Shown here one piece after another: positions 1 through 8,585 of a DNA stretch of 64,000 nt. Origin of the DNA: Anaerovibrio sp. JC8. GTDB lineage: Bacteria; Bacillota; Negativicutes; Selenomonadales; Selenomonadaceae. How positions within the stretch are numbered: position 1 is the stretch's first letter; each line of letters starts with the position of its first letter. Position numbers and translations under genes: made by a program. The notes below the pieces were generated by a model. The model ran no database searches. It was not told the origin of the DNA and was given only the letters and a program-made list of their open reading frames with translations. The DNA lies in contig NZ_ANBM01000004.1 in NCBI RefSeq assembly GCF_002100115.1, positions 186,001-250,000 on the forward strand, written 5' to 3'.

Positions 1-212
1 CAATTATCCCATACGCTTGAAAAAACAGCTATATCATCTGACTTCACATAGGAGTAGCTGGCCATTCGAGAGAGAAAATCACTCCAAGAACGAGATATTT
101 TTCCATAATCATGTACACTGAGAACATTATCACTCTCAATAGTTTTCCGCACTATCGCATCAAGATCAACCAACTTCAGTAGTTCTTGTACCGTTATAAA
201 AGCTTTTGTCAC
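1..212 (-). CDS. Partial hypothetical protein (N-terminal end only)
   Basis: An open frame runs from a GTG at 212 off the left edge of the window (70 codons seen, beginning VTKAFITVQELL). A G-rich ribosome site (GGGGGG) sits 6 bases before the GTG, which supports this start; an in-frame GTG six codons upstream is possible but has no ribosome site. The visible part is polar with a DYGKISRSWSDFL stretch and no signal peptide or membrane segment. I do not recognise a family. It lies downstream of glf on the same strand, so it may belong to the same surface-glycan operon. Confidence 0.5.
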   Translation of the reverse strand, partial: MTKAFITVQELLKLVDLDAIVRKTIESDNVLSVHDYGKISRSWSDFLSRMASYSYVKSDDIAVFSSVWDN

Positions 213-261
213 GCCAGTCCCCCCATTCACTCTATTTCTTAATTATCTTTTTTTAAAATGA

Positions 262-1389
262 TTACGTATCATAAGTTTTTAACTCACTTTCAGCATTTTC
301 CAAGGCCTTGGCGATGGTTACATCCATGTCATAGTAGGAATAGGTTCCCAGGCGGCCACCGAAAATTACGTTATTGAGCTTTGCCGCCTCTGCCTTGTAC
401 TGGGCATACAGAGTACTGTTTTTCTCGTCATTAACAGGGTAATAAGGCTCGTCTCCCTTTTTCCATTCTGAGGAAAATTCCCGGGAAATCACGGTTTTCG
501 GCAAATCATTGCCATTTTCATCCTTGCCAAATTCAAACCACTTGTGCTCAACAATCCTGGTCCATGGTGTTTCCCGATCCGTATAATTAACTGCCGCATT
601 GCCCTGGAAATTAGGCATATCCAGCAGCTCATTTTCAAATCTTACCGAGCGGTATTCCAAGGTGCCCAGCTTATAATCAAAGAACTCGTCTATTGGGCCG
701 GTGTAGAGGATTTTCTCGGCAATATTTTCGTACCCACTCCGTTTTTTAAGGAAGTCCACCCCAAGCCGAACTTCGATGCCCTCCAGAAGATTCTCCACCA
801 GCTTGGTATAACCACCCATAGGAATCCCCTGATAAAGGGCATTGAAATAATTGTTGTCGTAGGTGTAGCGCACCGGCAGCCGCTTTATGATGAAAGCTGG
901 CAAATCCTTGCAGTCACGTCCCCATTGCTTTTCCGTGTAACCCTTAATGAGCTTTTCAAAAATATCCCGGCCCACCAAAGAAATGGCCTGCTCCTCCAGA
1001 TTCTTTGGCTCCCCCTTTATCTCCTGCCGCTGCTCCGCAATCTTGGCCGCCGCTTCCTCCGGAGTCACCACTCCCCACATCTTGTTGAAGGTGTACATAT
1101 TAAAGGGCAGGGAATACAGCTCTCCCTTGTAGTTTGCCACCGGAGAGTTGGTGAAGCGGTTAAATTCAGCGAATTTATTCACATAATCCCACACGGTTTT
1201 ATTATTGGTATGAAAAATATGGGCACCATATTTGTGGACATTAATGCCCTCCACCTTTTCCGTGTACACATTTCCCCCAATATGGTCCCGCCGATCGATA
1301 ACCAGCACCTTTTTCCCTGCTGCCCTGGCCTGCTGGGCAAACACCGCACCGAACAGGCCGGAGCCTACTATTAAATAGTTATACTGCAT
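262..1389 (-). CDS. glf: UDP-galactopyranose mutase
   Basis: Flavoenzyme that interconverts UDP-galactopyranose and UDP-galactofuranose in the cytoplasm, supplying Galf for surface glycans. The N-terminus has the FAD-binding Rossmann motif (YLIVGSGLFGAVFAQ) followed by DRRDHIGGN, and the family-typical blocks YGAHIFHT, FNMYTFNKMWG and GYTEKQWGRD are present; the C-terminus has FGGRLGTYSYYDMD. The length of 375 residues is normal for the family. The open frame extends 17 codons upstream, but the ATG at 1389 is preceded by an AGAGAGG ribosome site and starts MQYNYL exactly at the Rossmann strand, so I use it. It is separated from the toxin gene by only 22 bases. Confidence 0.95.
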   Translation of the reverse strand: MQYNYLIVGSGLFGAVFAQQARAAGKKVLVIDRRDHIGGNVYTEKVEGINVHKYGAHIFHTNNKTVWDYVNKFAEFNRFTNSPVANYKGELYSLPFNMYTFNKMWGVVTPEEAAAKIAEQRQEIKGEPKNLEEQAISLVGRDIFEKLIKGYTEKQWGRDCKDLPAFIIKRLPVRYTYDNNYFNALYQGIPMGGYTKLVENLLEGIEVRLGVDFLKKRSGYENIAEKILYTGPIDEFFDYKLGTLEYRSVRFENELLDMPNFQGNAAVNYTDRETPWTRIVEHKWFEFGKDENGNDLPKTVISREFSSEWKKGDEPYYPVNDEKNSTLYAQYKAEAAKLNNVIFGGRLGTYSYYDMDVTIAKALENAESELKTYDT

Positions 1390-1411
1390 AGAATGGTCCT
1401 CTCTTTTGGTT

Positions 1412-1723
1412 TTAAGTATCAAACAAGCTGCCATAATCACTGCGGTCGTCCAGCACTAAATCTATATATACAACCTTTTCCTTTTTATTCACCCGATAAA
1501 CCAACCACAAATGGAGCCAAAAAGGAATCAGTCTATACATAGGTGGCAGATACTTCAACCGACGCGCCCCACGTTCAGGCATATTTTCCAAAGACTCTTT
1601 GCCACTAATAAAGGCATCAATGAACTTTTGCCCCAAAGCCTCATCCTGCACAATAGTAAGCTCAGCGGCCTTTGTCACCAACTGCTCTTTTGCATTTGGT
1701 GAAACAATTACAGTATATTTCAT
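1412..1723 (-). CDS. RelE/ParE-family toxin
   Basis: Small basic protein of 103 residues with the RelE/ParE layout: MKYTVIVSPNAKEQL at the start, an amphipathic helix pair, then RLKYLPPMYRLIPFWLHLWLVYRV and a C-terminal strand with KVVYIDLVLDD. Members of this superfamily cut mRNA at the ribosome or poison gyrase; which one cannot be told from the sequence. Its ATG overlaps the TGA of the upstream antitoxin gene by four bases (ATGA), the usual translational coupling of such pairs. The pair sits between flagellin and glf and is likely an accessory insertion. Confidence 0.8.
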   Translation of the reverse strand: MKYTVIVSPNAKEQLVTKAAELTIVQDEALGQKFIDAFISGKESLENMPERGARRLKYLPPMYRLIPFWLHLWLVYRVNKKEKVVYIDLVLDDRSDYGSLFDT

Positions 1724-2001
1724 TTCTTAGCCGCCTCTTTTACCGCCCGTCGCATCATCTCCACAACTTCATCGCAGGAATAATCTGGTACGCCATCACG
1801 TCTTGCTTCTTCTATTCCCAATAGTTCTTCCCTAAGCGAAAAAGCTGCCTCACGACGGTTATAATTATCTATGTCCATTACAACCAGGTCACCTTCGCCA
1901 TTCTTGGTTAAATAAACCGGTGAAGCTGACTCCCGACATAGTTTTGCAATACCATTATAATCCTGTCTTATGGACGCTGATGGTTTTATTATGGTTTTCA
2001 T
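1720..2001 (-). CDS. Phd/YefM-family antitoxin
   Basis: Antitoxin partner of the downstream RelE/ParE-like gene. The N-terminal region MKTIIKPSASIRQDYNGIAKLCRE, followed by SPVYLTKNGEGDLVVMDIDNY, has the Phd/YefM DNA-binding fold pattern; the charged C-terminal half (EEARRDGVPDYSCDEVVEMM) is the expected toxin-wrapping tail. The length of about 93 residues fits the family. A GTG nine bases upstream is in frame, but GAGGTG lies about six bases before the ATG at 2001, so that ATG is preferred. By analogy with the family, it should repress its own promoter in the AT-rich region 2010-2070, where a TATAAT-like box can be seen. Confidence 0.8.
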   Translation of the reverse strand: MKTIIKPSASIRQDYNGIAKLCRESASPVYLTKNGEGDLVVMDIDNYNRREAAFSLREELLGIEEARRDGVPDYSCDEVVEMMRRAVKEAAKK

Positions 2002-2074
2002 ACCGCTCACCTCGATATAGCAATATTTGTATTATATTTATATGTAATTATACTACATTGACTTGTTTAGGTAT

Positions 2075-2118
2075 AGAAAAACCTCACCCAACAGCTAAAA
2101 GCTGACGGATGAGGTTAT
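2075..2118 (-). terminator. Rho-independent terminator after the large flagellin gene
   Basis: Read on the minus strand, AACCTCATCC and GGGTGAGGTT form the outer stem and CAGC/GCTG an inner stem, followed by TTTTTCT. It starts a few bases after the stop codon of the large flagellin and would separate the flagellin operon from the toxin-antitoxin pair. Confidence 0.8.
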
Positions 2119-2121
2119 GTT

Positions 2122-5082
2122 TCATTGTAGCAAATTAAGTACATTGCTACTATTCTGGTTAGACTGACTCAACATAGCTTGGCCAGACTGAGCTAAAATT
2201 TCAGCCGTAGCCAAATCCAAGGAACTCTTCGCCATATCTGCATCCCGAATAACAGACTCCGCGGACATGGTACTTTCCTGATCTGTAATAATATTCGCTT
2301 CTGCGTGTTCCATGTGAACTATCTGAGCACCAATCAATGTATTGGCATCGATAAGGTATTGAAGCCCCTTGTCCAATGTTCCTTCAACCTTAGGAGGCCC
2401 ATCCGTTCCCAATAGCTTCTCCCTTTTCTCACTTGTCATAACACTATAATCGTCCAGAGAATATGTCCCTACTTTGTAACCAAATATATGGTCCATGGTA
2501 GTCTGTGGAATCCTGACATGAATATTGGCACTGGCGCGGTCAGTATGATGGATAACCAAATCATTAACATATATGTGGCGTACATCCTCTACAATATTAT
2601 CCAATACACCATCAGCAATTTTAGCACCGTGAGACTGTTTATCCGGAAAACTACTATCATTAAGAACAGTAAAACGCCGTTTATCATATATTGTAATGGT
2701 TCCTTTATCATAATCGGCCGCCAATTCAAACATATGCTTGTAGTCATTTATTAGCCAATCAGCCAACCCCTGAGGATTTTTATTGCCATCACCTTCGTAA
2801 ATTGTCTTCACCAACGACTGCACATCCGTCACATCAGATACATCCACCACAAAAGTCTTAATATCCTGCGAACCAGTACCACTCTTCGGTCTGTCATCTG
2901 CTACTGGACTAATACCATTGACAAATTGAAGATTAACCCACTGCGACTTATCAGTAGCACAATAGAACCTCACTCCTTTACCATCAAGAGTCGCAGCAAT
3001 ATCTCCATTAGTGCCAAAAAAACTTGCGAAATCAATTGTATAGTCCCGTAAATCCCCTTCCCGGAAGGAAATGTATTCTTTATCTGCATCCAAACCCAAT
3101 ACATCAGATTCAGACGTATTATTAGGATCATAATCTATTTTACCAGCCGTATATGACCTGAATTTTAAGCCGATTGTAGCATCAGAAGAATCTTTTACTT
3201 CTTCCGTTAGCTTTATAAATTTATATTCTGAACCAACATATCCATAGGTGCCTACCCGTGGAGTTAACAAATCTGCAAATGCCTTTGATACAGTTTTCCC
3301 CCCTTCAACACCTTTTCGTAGGGTATCTAGGTCAATAATATTATAGCCATTTAACTTATATATGCTCTCTATGGCAGGTGCCTTACCACTGTCAATAAAT
3401 TCATATCTTAACTCATACAAATATGGATATCCATTATTTCTAATATAGTAACCGCGTGAAAAACCTTTCCCAACCAATGCATCTATAAACGCTTCTGCTT
3501 TATCCATATCAGAGGTATTATACCCGGATAAATCCCAATTCCAATAAGCATATCCCCCCTCTATCCCTTCCTGTTCTGTAATTCCGCCCAGTGCCGTAGT
3601 AGTTTTTGCTTGAGTTATTCCGTCAGTTACACTATATGAATTTCCTGTTTCACCACTTACCAATGATGTCAGTTTCATGGTGCCACCAGAAAAATCGAGT
3701 CTCATACCACCATAACTGCTATTTCCGAAACTATAGCTACCTGTACAATTTTTCCCTACAACCACACAGCCAGTACTAGGGTCCTTTTCTGGTGGATTAT
3801 TTCCACTAACAAAGATAACATGTTCAGTAAATTCGGCCGCTTCACCTGCCTTGCCTGCCTTCAACGTTATTCCCGAATTATCTGCCACACCGCTAATATC
3901 TTTAGATATGGTCGCATATGTAGGATATTTAACTATAACTGACTTAGGTTTGTCTGTTGCAGGATCATATTCATCGCGATATTCCGCATTTTGCCCATTC
4001 TCAAGGTGAAAATCTCCTAAACCAGTAGTTATAGCCTCCTGACGCATACCTGTTAATCCATATATATTATATTTATCAGTGTCATTTGAATCCGCAGCAC
4101 TAGCTTTGACAGTAAATACTACCTTCTCATTTGATACAGAATCCACGCTTACATCATAATAACTGGACAACTTACCTTTAACAGTATTTGCTATTGCCGC
4201 AGCAATTTCATTTTTATTTGTTTTTCCAGAAATATCAATTACAACACTATTATCAACATATTTTGCATTTGTGTCATCCGTTAAGACAAAATTCATTTCC
4301 GGTAAATACTGATGATACTTAACCGCAAATGAAGCATTATTCAATGCAGAAATCGGTGTTGTACTTAAATCAATAGTAATTTGTTTGGCTTGACTAGTTG
4401 TAGCACCGTGTAAAAAAGACTTTGAATCATCTGCAGGATCACTCGCAGCCTGTGTGTCATACCCAGGTATCGAATTTACTTTTACTTTATTCACATTATA
4501 CCCATCGTATTTAACCGAATCTGAATCACTGCCAAATGTATCAAACGGTCCTATCTGTTCGTCCAGGTCGCCGAAATTATCCGGTATCAAGTTCAGACTG
4601 TCACTGCCCTCTACCAAAACAGCTTTATCCAATATCCGCCAACTGCTCACTGTTTCTTGGACAGTGTCGCCTAACAGTAATAACTTTTTATTAAATGTGG
4701 TCTCTGCCGCAATATCATTTATCTCATCATAATACTGGCTGATTTCCTTCTGGATAATCGCCCTATCCACATCTGTATTGGTATCATTGTGTGCATCAAT
4801 TACCTTCGCCTTAATGGTACGGAGAAGGTTAATCTGGCTCTGAATGGCACCCTCAGCCGTGCGTAACATAGAAGCACCATTCTTTACGTTGGCCTCGTCC
4901 TGTTCTAAAGCCCGAATACGCACCCGCATTTTTTCGGAAATAGCATATCCAGAAGCATCATCACCGGCATTGCGAATTTTCTCACCTAATGCAAGCTGAG
5001 CTGATGCCTTGGATTTTTTCTTGGTATTTTTGTTAAGTTCTCCCAAAATCATATTGGAAGAAATGTTATTGACAATTCCCAT
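2122..5082 (-). CDS. Flagellin with very large variable region
   Basis: Structural subunit of the flagellar filament, exported through the flagellar type III system, so no signal peptide. The N-terminal D0/D1 helices are clear (NNISSNMILGELNKN, AGDDASGYAISEKMR, and the NDTNTDVDRAIIQKEI block), as is the C-terminal D1/D0 helix (SAESVIRDADMAK, then QAMLSQSNQNSSNVLNLLQ). At 986 residues it is about two to three times the usual flagellin: roughly 700 residues of beta-rich, Asp/Ser/Thr-rich sequence are inserted between the conserved ends, forming surface-exposed outer domains. The open frame begins 16 codons earlier, but the ATG at 5082 has a GGAGG site and starts MGIVNNISS as flagellins do. It follows the protease flagellin by 59 bases and is probably co-transcribed with it. 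Unusually for a flagellin it contains cysteines. The insert has no protease motif that I can see. Confidence 0.93.
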   Translation of the reverse strand: MGIVNNISSNMILGELNKNTKKKSKASAQLALGEKIRNAGDDASGYAISEKMRVRIRALEQDEANVKNGASMLRTAEGAIQSQINLLRTIKAKVIDAHNDTNTDVDRAIIQKEISQYYDEINDIAAETTFNKKLLLLGDTVQETVSSWRILDKAVLVEGSDSLNLIPDNFGDLDEQIGPFDTFGSDSDSVKYDGYNVNKVKVNSIPGYDTQAASDPADDSKSFLHGATTSQAKQITIDLSTTPISALNNASFAVKYHQYLPEMNFVLTDDTNAKYVDNSVVIDISGKTNKNEIAAAIANTVKGKLSSYYDVSVDSVSNEKVVFTVKASAADSNDTDKYNIYGLTGMRQEAITTGLGDFHLENGQNAEYRDEYDPATDKPKSVIVKYPTYATISKDISGVADNSGITLKAGKAGEAAEFTEHVIFVSGNNPPEKDPSTGCVVVGKNCTGSYSFGNSSYGGMRLDFSGGTMKLTSLVSGETGNSYSVTDGITQAKTTTALGGITEQEGIEGGYAYWNWDLSGYNTSDMDKAEAFIDALVGKGFSRGYYIRNNGYPYLYELRYEFIDSGKAPAIESIYKLNGYNIIDLDTLRKGVEGGKTVSKAFADLLTPRVGTYGYVGSEYKFIKLTEEVKDSSDATIGLKFRSYTAGKIDYDPNNTSESDVLGLDADKEYISFREGDLRDYTIDFASFFGTNGDIAATLDGKGVRFYCATDKSQWVNLQFVNGISPVADDRPKSGTGSQDIKTFVVDVSDVTDVQSLVKTIYEGDGNKNPQGLADWLINDYKHMFELAADYDKGTITIYDKRRFTVLNDSSFPDKQSHGAKIADGVLDNIVEDVRHIYVNDLVIHHTDRASANIHVRIPQTTMDHIFGYKVGTYSLDDYSVMTSEKREKLLGTDGPPKVEGTLDKGLQYLIDANTLIGAQIVHMEHAEANIITDQESTMSAESVIRDADMAKSSLDLATAEILAQSGQAMLSQSNQNSSNVLNLLQ

Positions 5083-5141
5083 TTGGAGACCCTCCTCCAA
5101 CAATGAAAACACTAACTGAATGAATAACATTAACTAAAATA

Positions 5142-6911
5142 CTATTGTAACAAGCTAAGTACCGCCGACGAACTCTGATTTGCCTGACTCAACATGGACT
5201 GAGCCGCCTGCAGCAGAACATTGTTCTTGGTGTAGTCTGTCATTTCTTTAGCCATATCGGAATCCCTTATTACACTTTCAGCCGAAGTAACATTTTCCGT
5301 TGCCGTAGTAATATTAGCTATTGTATAGTCCAACCGACTGTGCAAAGCACCTATCTTTGTCAGTTGATCCAGGGCCCGCTCAATGGATTTATCCAACTGA
5401 GCAATAGCATTTGAGGCATCTGTCTGAGTCTGCACACTGACATTTTTGCCATTCTTGTCCTGAAGGCCAAGCGCTTGGGCATCCACATTGGAAAATACCG
5501 CATGGATATTCTGAGCTGCCTTGGTCCCCGTCTGGAAGAACAGGCCACCCTTTATCTGCATATATTCCATTGGCCAGTTTACTTTTAGGCCATTTATATA
5601 AGTGTGGTCATTATCCGGATTGGTCCAGTATTTCACAGACCCACCCTCCGGCACAACGGAATCCTTTGTTTTATCCTTGCGGCTCACTCCGGCATCATGA
5701 CCAGTAATAGCCCCGGTATCATCATTGTACAGGTCTATATCACAATAATCTTTCAAAAAGTTGGCTCCAGCCGTTCCTTCATCCGCTGCCATCTGTGTCT
5801 GCATGGCGGAAAACGATGCAAACTTACCCTTTGTAGCGGCACTTACCGCTGCATCTATACGGGCAGTAGTCATTGCCCCCGTACCATCAGCCAATGAACT
5901 CATAAAATGCGTCAAAGCCTGTTCGGCAGTAAAGCCACTTTGAGCTGCCATATAGCGGAACATTACATAGCCGGCTGCATATTGGTTTTCATCCCCTGTA
6001 CCCGGACTAGTGCTAAGAGTGTTCGCTATATTCCCCGCCAAGGACGTAATAGTATCCCTCCGCAAATCATCAATACCATGAATAACCTCAGCAGCTCCTT
6101 CTGTAATGCACTGATAAAGGCCGCCAAAACCCTCAATACTGGCCGACATTATGGCATGGGTCATTTCATGGGCAATTGTCCGGTCAAGGTAACCAGCTCC
6201 TGAATGGGTGGAAGCACCATTTACATCCCCATCCACCAAATCATTATAGTAGGTCATATTGACAGTCAATGTTAATTTATTAGTAACTCCGCCAAGAGAA
6301 GAATGGGTTACATACGCCAAAGTACCAGTTTCGCCTTCCTCTTTAAAAACCACATCCATCTCATTAACACTGGTATTGCCCTTATCAAAACCAAGGCCAG
6401 TGGAACGGGCAATCATATCAAGGCTGTTCCCAATCCACTCGGTATTGAGAGCCGCCATAATAGTCTGTTCCTTGCTATATGTATGATCAGCTGCCCCATC
6501 AAATATGTATTTTCCGTTAAACGTAACCAGGGCATTATCATTCAGCTGGTCAATATGCTGGTTAAGCTCTTTTTGAATAATGGCTCGGTCAGCGTCCGTA
6601 TTAGTATCATTGGCCGCATCAATAGCTTTTTCCTTCATTGTACGCATGATGGCCACAGAATTTGAAAGTACGCCATCAGCCACCTTCAAAAGACTCTGGG
6701 CATTTTGAGCATTCTGGTTGTCCTGATCCAGGCTTCTTATCTGAGCTCTCATTTTTTCGGAAATGCTATACTCGGAAGCACCATCACCGGCACTATTGAT
6801 TTTCATGCCGGAAGAGAGTTTCTCTACACCTTTATCCACAGCCTTACTGTTTTTCTTTGTCTCGCCCAATATAGTCATTGCCGCTATGTTATTGTTGATA
6901 ACCATTGCCAT
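5142..6911 (-). CDS. Flagellinolysin (flagellin with inserted zinc metallopeptidase domain)
   Basis: Both flagellin ends are intact: N-terminal MAMVINNNIAAMTILGETKK with SAGDGASEYSISEKM and the NDTNTDADRAIIQKEL block, and C-terminal SAESVIRDSDMAKEM with QSMLSQANQSSSAVLSLLQ. Between them, at about residues 140-410, lies a peptidase domain with a canonical zinc motif HEMTH (residues 248-252) and a third ligand candidate Glu271 in TEGAAE, 23 residues on, i.e. the gluzincin pattern HExxH...E. Proteolytically active flagellins with this layout (flagellinolysins) are an established family described in clostridia and other phyla; filaments carry thousands of protease copies. The start at 6911 is supported by AGGTGA. 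It is first in the flagellin operon, behind a sigma-28-like promoter. The catalytic residues are all present, so activity is expected but not shown. Confidence 0.92.
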   Translation of the reverse strand: MAMVINNNIAAMTILGETKKNSKAVDKGVEKLSSGMKINSAGDGASEYSISEKMRAQIRSLDQDNQNAQNAQSLLKVADGVLSNSVAIMRTMKEKAIDAANDTNTDADRAIIQKELNQHIDQLNDNALVTFNGKYIFDGAADHTYSKEQTIMAALNTEWIGNSLDMIARSTGLGFDKGNTSVNEMDVVFKEEGETGTLAYVTHSSLGGVTNKLTLTVNMTYYNDLVDGDVNGASTHSGAGYLDRTIAHEMTHAIMSASIEGFGGLYQCITEGAAEVIHGIDDLRRDTITSLAGNIANTLSTSPGTGDENQYAAGYVMFRYMAAQSGFTAEQALTHFMSSLADGTGAMTTARIDAAVSAATKGKFASFSAMQTQMAADEGTAGANFLKDYCDIDLYNDDTGAITGHDAGVSRKDKTKDSVVPEGGSVKYWTNPDNDHTYINGLKVNWPMEYMQIKGGLFFQTGTKAAQNIHAVFSNVDAQALGLQDKNGKNVSVQTQTDASNAIAQLDKSIERALDQLTKIGALHSRLDYTIANITTATENVTSAESVIRDSDMAKEMTDYTKNNVLLQAAQSMLSQANQSSSAVLSLLQ

Positions 6912-6958
6912 AATAATCACCTATACCTTTAAAACAAAAACAACTCTTCTTATCTCGT

Positions 6959-6986
6959 TTATCGGTAAAACAGATGCGGGACTAAA
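6959..6986 (-). promoter_or_regulatory. Sigma-28 (FliA/SigD)-like flagellar promoter
   Basis: On the minus strand ACCGATAA (6966 to 6959) matches the sigma-28 -10 consensus GCCGATAA at seven of eight positions. About 12 bases upstream TTTAGTCC is a weaker match to the -35 TAAAGTTT. It lies about 50 bases ahead of the flagellinolysin start, where a late flagellar promoter is expected. Confidence 0.65.
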
Positions 6987-7056
6987 GTCTAAACCAATCA
7001 ATAATTTACCACAATCCATCTGGCATATTTTTTATCTTTCTTACAAACCACAGTAA

Positions 7057-8580
7057 TCATGTCCAGAAAATTGCTGTCTGGGAAATTCCCATGAACACTA
7101 AATTATCCTTTATTTCACGCACTTTTTCCGAACTCTTGACGGCAATCACGACTTGATCAAAGCCACCCTGCCGCAGGTTTTCTACAGGAACAACGGGAAG
7201 ACCTTGTTTCTGCATTTCCTCAGCCTGTCTATCCACCCAGCAGACCACTTCTCTTCCCTTCGCTTGCAGCTTGGCATAGAGGTCACGACCAAAATGCCCC
7301 GCTCCATAGAGAGCAATCTTATCAGCTAGTACACCAACGGGATAGCTGTTAGCCAACCCGAAAGGTAACTCCGTCTCATCAAGCTTTTTGTCCATTGCAT
7401 CTATAGATACATCTTCCCCTGCCAGACGTCGCATGCGCAATTCGCCCACTTTCAGTTGCAGATTCACATCATCCTCATGCTTGCTCAGCAGTTCTTTTTC
7501 TCTACGTGTAAGCACAGCCCCATTATAAAAAATTGTCTTAATCCCCAATTCGCCGGCACGTTCAATATCCGAAAGCTTGTTATCACCTGTATGCACCCAG
7601 TGGAAAATGTCTAATGCTTCTTTCTCTTGAACTTGTTTATAGCTATTGCCACTCCATTTAGCCTTGAGCATATCCGCCGAAGAATAAATAGGCAATTCGC
7701 GGAACACCTCATCTACTTTAACCAACAACGAACGAAGTTCCCTCTCACCCAAATACATGTCAGAGATAAGTATAACCCTATGACCAGTTGCCAGCATCTC
7801 TTTCACATGTTTGATATTTTCATCCACACCTATGAGATTTTGTGTTTCAATATCCAACTCCAGCTTCATTAACCCCTGAAGTTGAGCATCACTCAATCCT
7901 TCTGCCTCGCCAAGACACTTGTATATATCTTTAAAGGTTATATCTTCACGACTATCGCTCTGCCCAAGTTTCCGAGCCTTGCTTTCATAATAGCAACGCA
8001 TATCAAAAAAGCCCTGCCGTACCCGCAGAGGCAATCCCGGCAAAAGCTTCTCATCTGCCAAAGTCTCCTGCATTAAAGCAAATATTCCCTTCGGCGTTGC
8101 CACCTTGCGGGTAACGAGGGTATCAAATACATCAAAGGTCATCACATCGTCCTCGTGATAAAGGATGCGCTTCTTCAACTCCTCCCTAATGCGGGTAGAA
8201 CTGGTACTCTCCGTATAGGGAAAAAACTCCACCTCAGAACCACGCTCATGCAGGGCAGTTATTAAAGGCTCCCAATTACCATGGTCATCTCCACAGAAAT
8301 GACAATCATATCGATACTGTTCCCATATCTTTAGTTTGTCATCCGAACCAACATCAACCTTAATAACCTCATCCACATAACGGCAAGCCGCCACAATATC
8401 AGCCCGCTCCTCATAAGGTACATATGGCTTTTTGCCTTTATAAACCTCATTCAGCTCATCGGATACCACTCCTGCTATGAGATAATCACATCGTTCCTTG
8501 GCTCGCTTAAACAGATTAAGGTGACCAACATGGAAAAGATCAAAGGTTCCCTGCACATAGCCTTTTGTATATTTTTTCAC
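7057..8580 (-). CDS. Cytidylyltransferase-HAD hydrolase-Rossmann three-domain fusion
   Basis: Residues 1-140 form a TagD/glycerol-3-phosphate-cytidylyltransferase-type domain (YVQGTFDLFHVGHLNL, with the HxGH signature, and STSSTRIRE). Residues about 148-390 are a COG5610-like HAD domain (TFDVFDTLVTR, VILISDMYL, HTGDNKLSDIERA). Residues about 421-507 are a small Rossmann module (KIALYGAGHFGRDLY, VVCWVDR). It probably activates an unidentified alcohol phosphate with CTP, with the HAD part acting on a phosphate ester. A GTG at 8589 overlaps the stop of the upstream gene, but GGAGGTG lies six bases before the GTG at 8580, so I start there (MKKYTKGYVQG). The next upstream gene carries LicD, which would use such a CDP-activated group. 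Substrates are unknown. Confidence 0.87.
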   Translation of the reverse strand: MKKYTKGYVQGTFDLFHVGHLNLFKRAKERCDYLIAGVVSDELNEVYKGKKPYVPYEERADIVAACRYVDEVIKVDVGSDDKLKIWEQYRYDCHFCGDDHGNWEPLITALHERGSEVEFFPYTESTSSTRIREELKKRILYHEDDVMTFDVFDTLVTRKVATPKGIFALMQETLADEKLLPGLPLRVRQGFFDMRCYYESKARKLGQSDSREDITFKDIYKCLGEAEGLSDAQLQGLMKLELDIETQNLIGVDENIKHVKEMLATGHRVILISDMYLGERELRSLLVKVDEVFRELPIYSSADMLKAKWSGNSYKQVQEKEALDIFHWVHTGDNKLSDIERAGELGIKTIFYNGAVLTRREKELLSKHEDDVNLQLKVGELRMRRLAGEDVSIDAMDKKLDETELPFGLANSYPVGVLADKIALYGAGHFGRDLYAKLQAKGREVVCWVDRQAEEMQKQGLPVVPVENLRQGGFDQVVIAVKSSEKVREIKDNLVFMGISQTAIFWT

Positions 8581-8585
8581 AATGC

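Noticed and set aside
544-1374. 276-codon plus-strand open frame opposite glf
   Set aside because: It mirrors the strongly conserved glf coding frame, has no ribosome site and no recognisable domain; a shadow frame.
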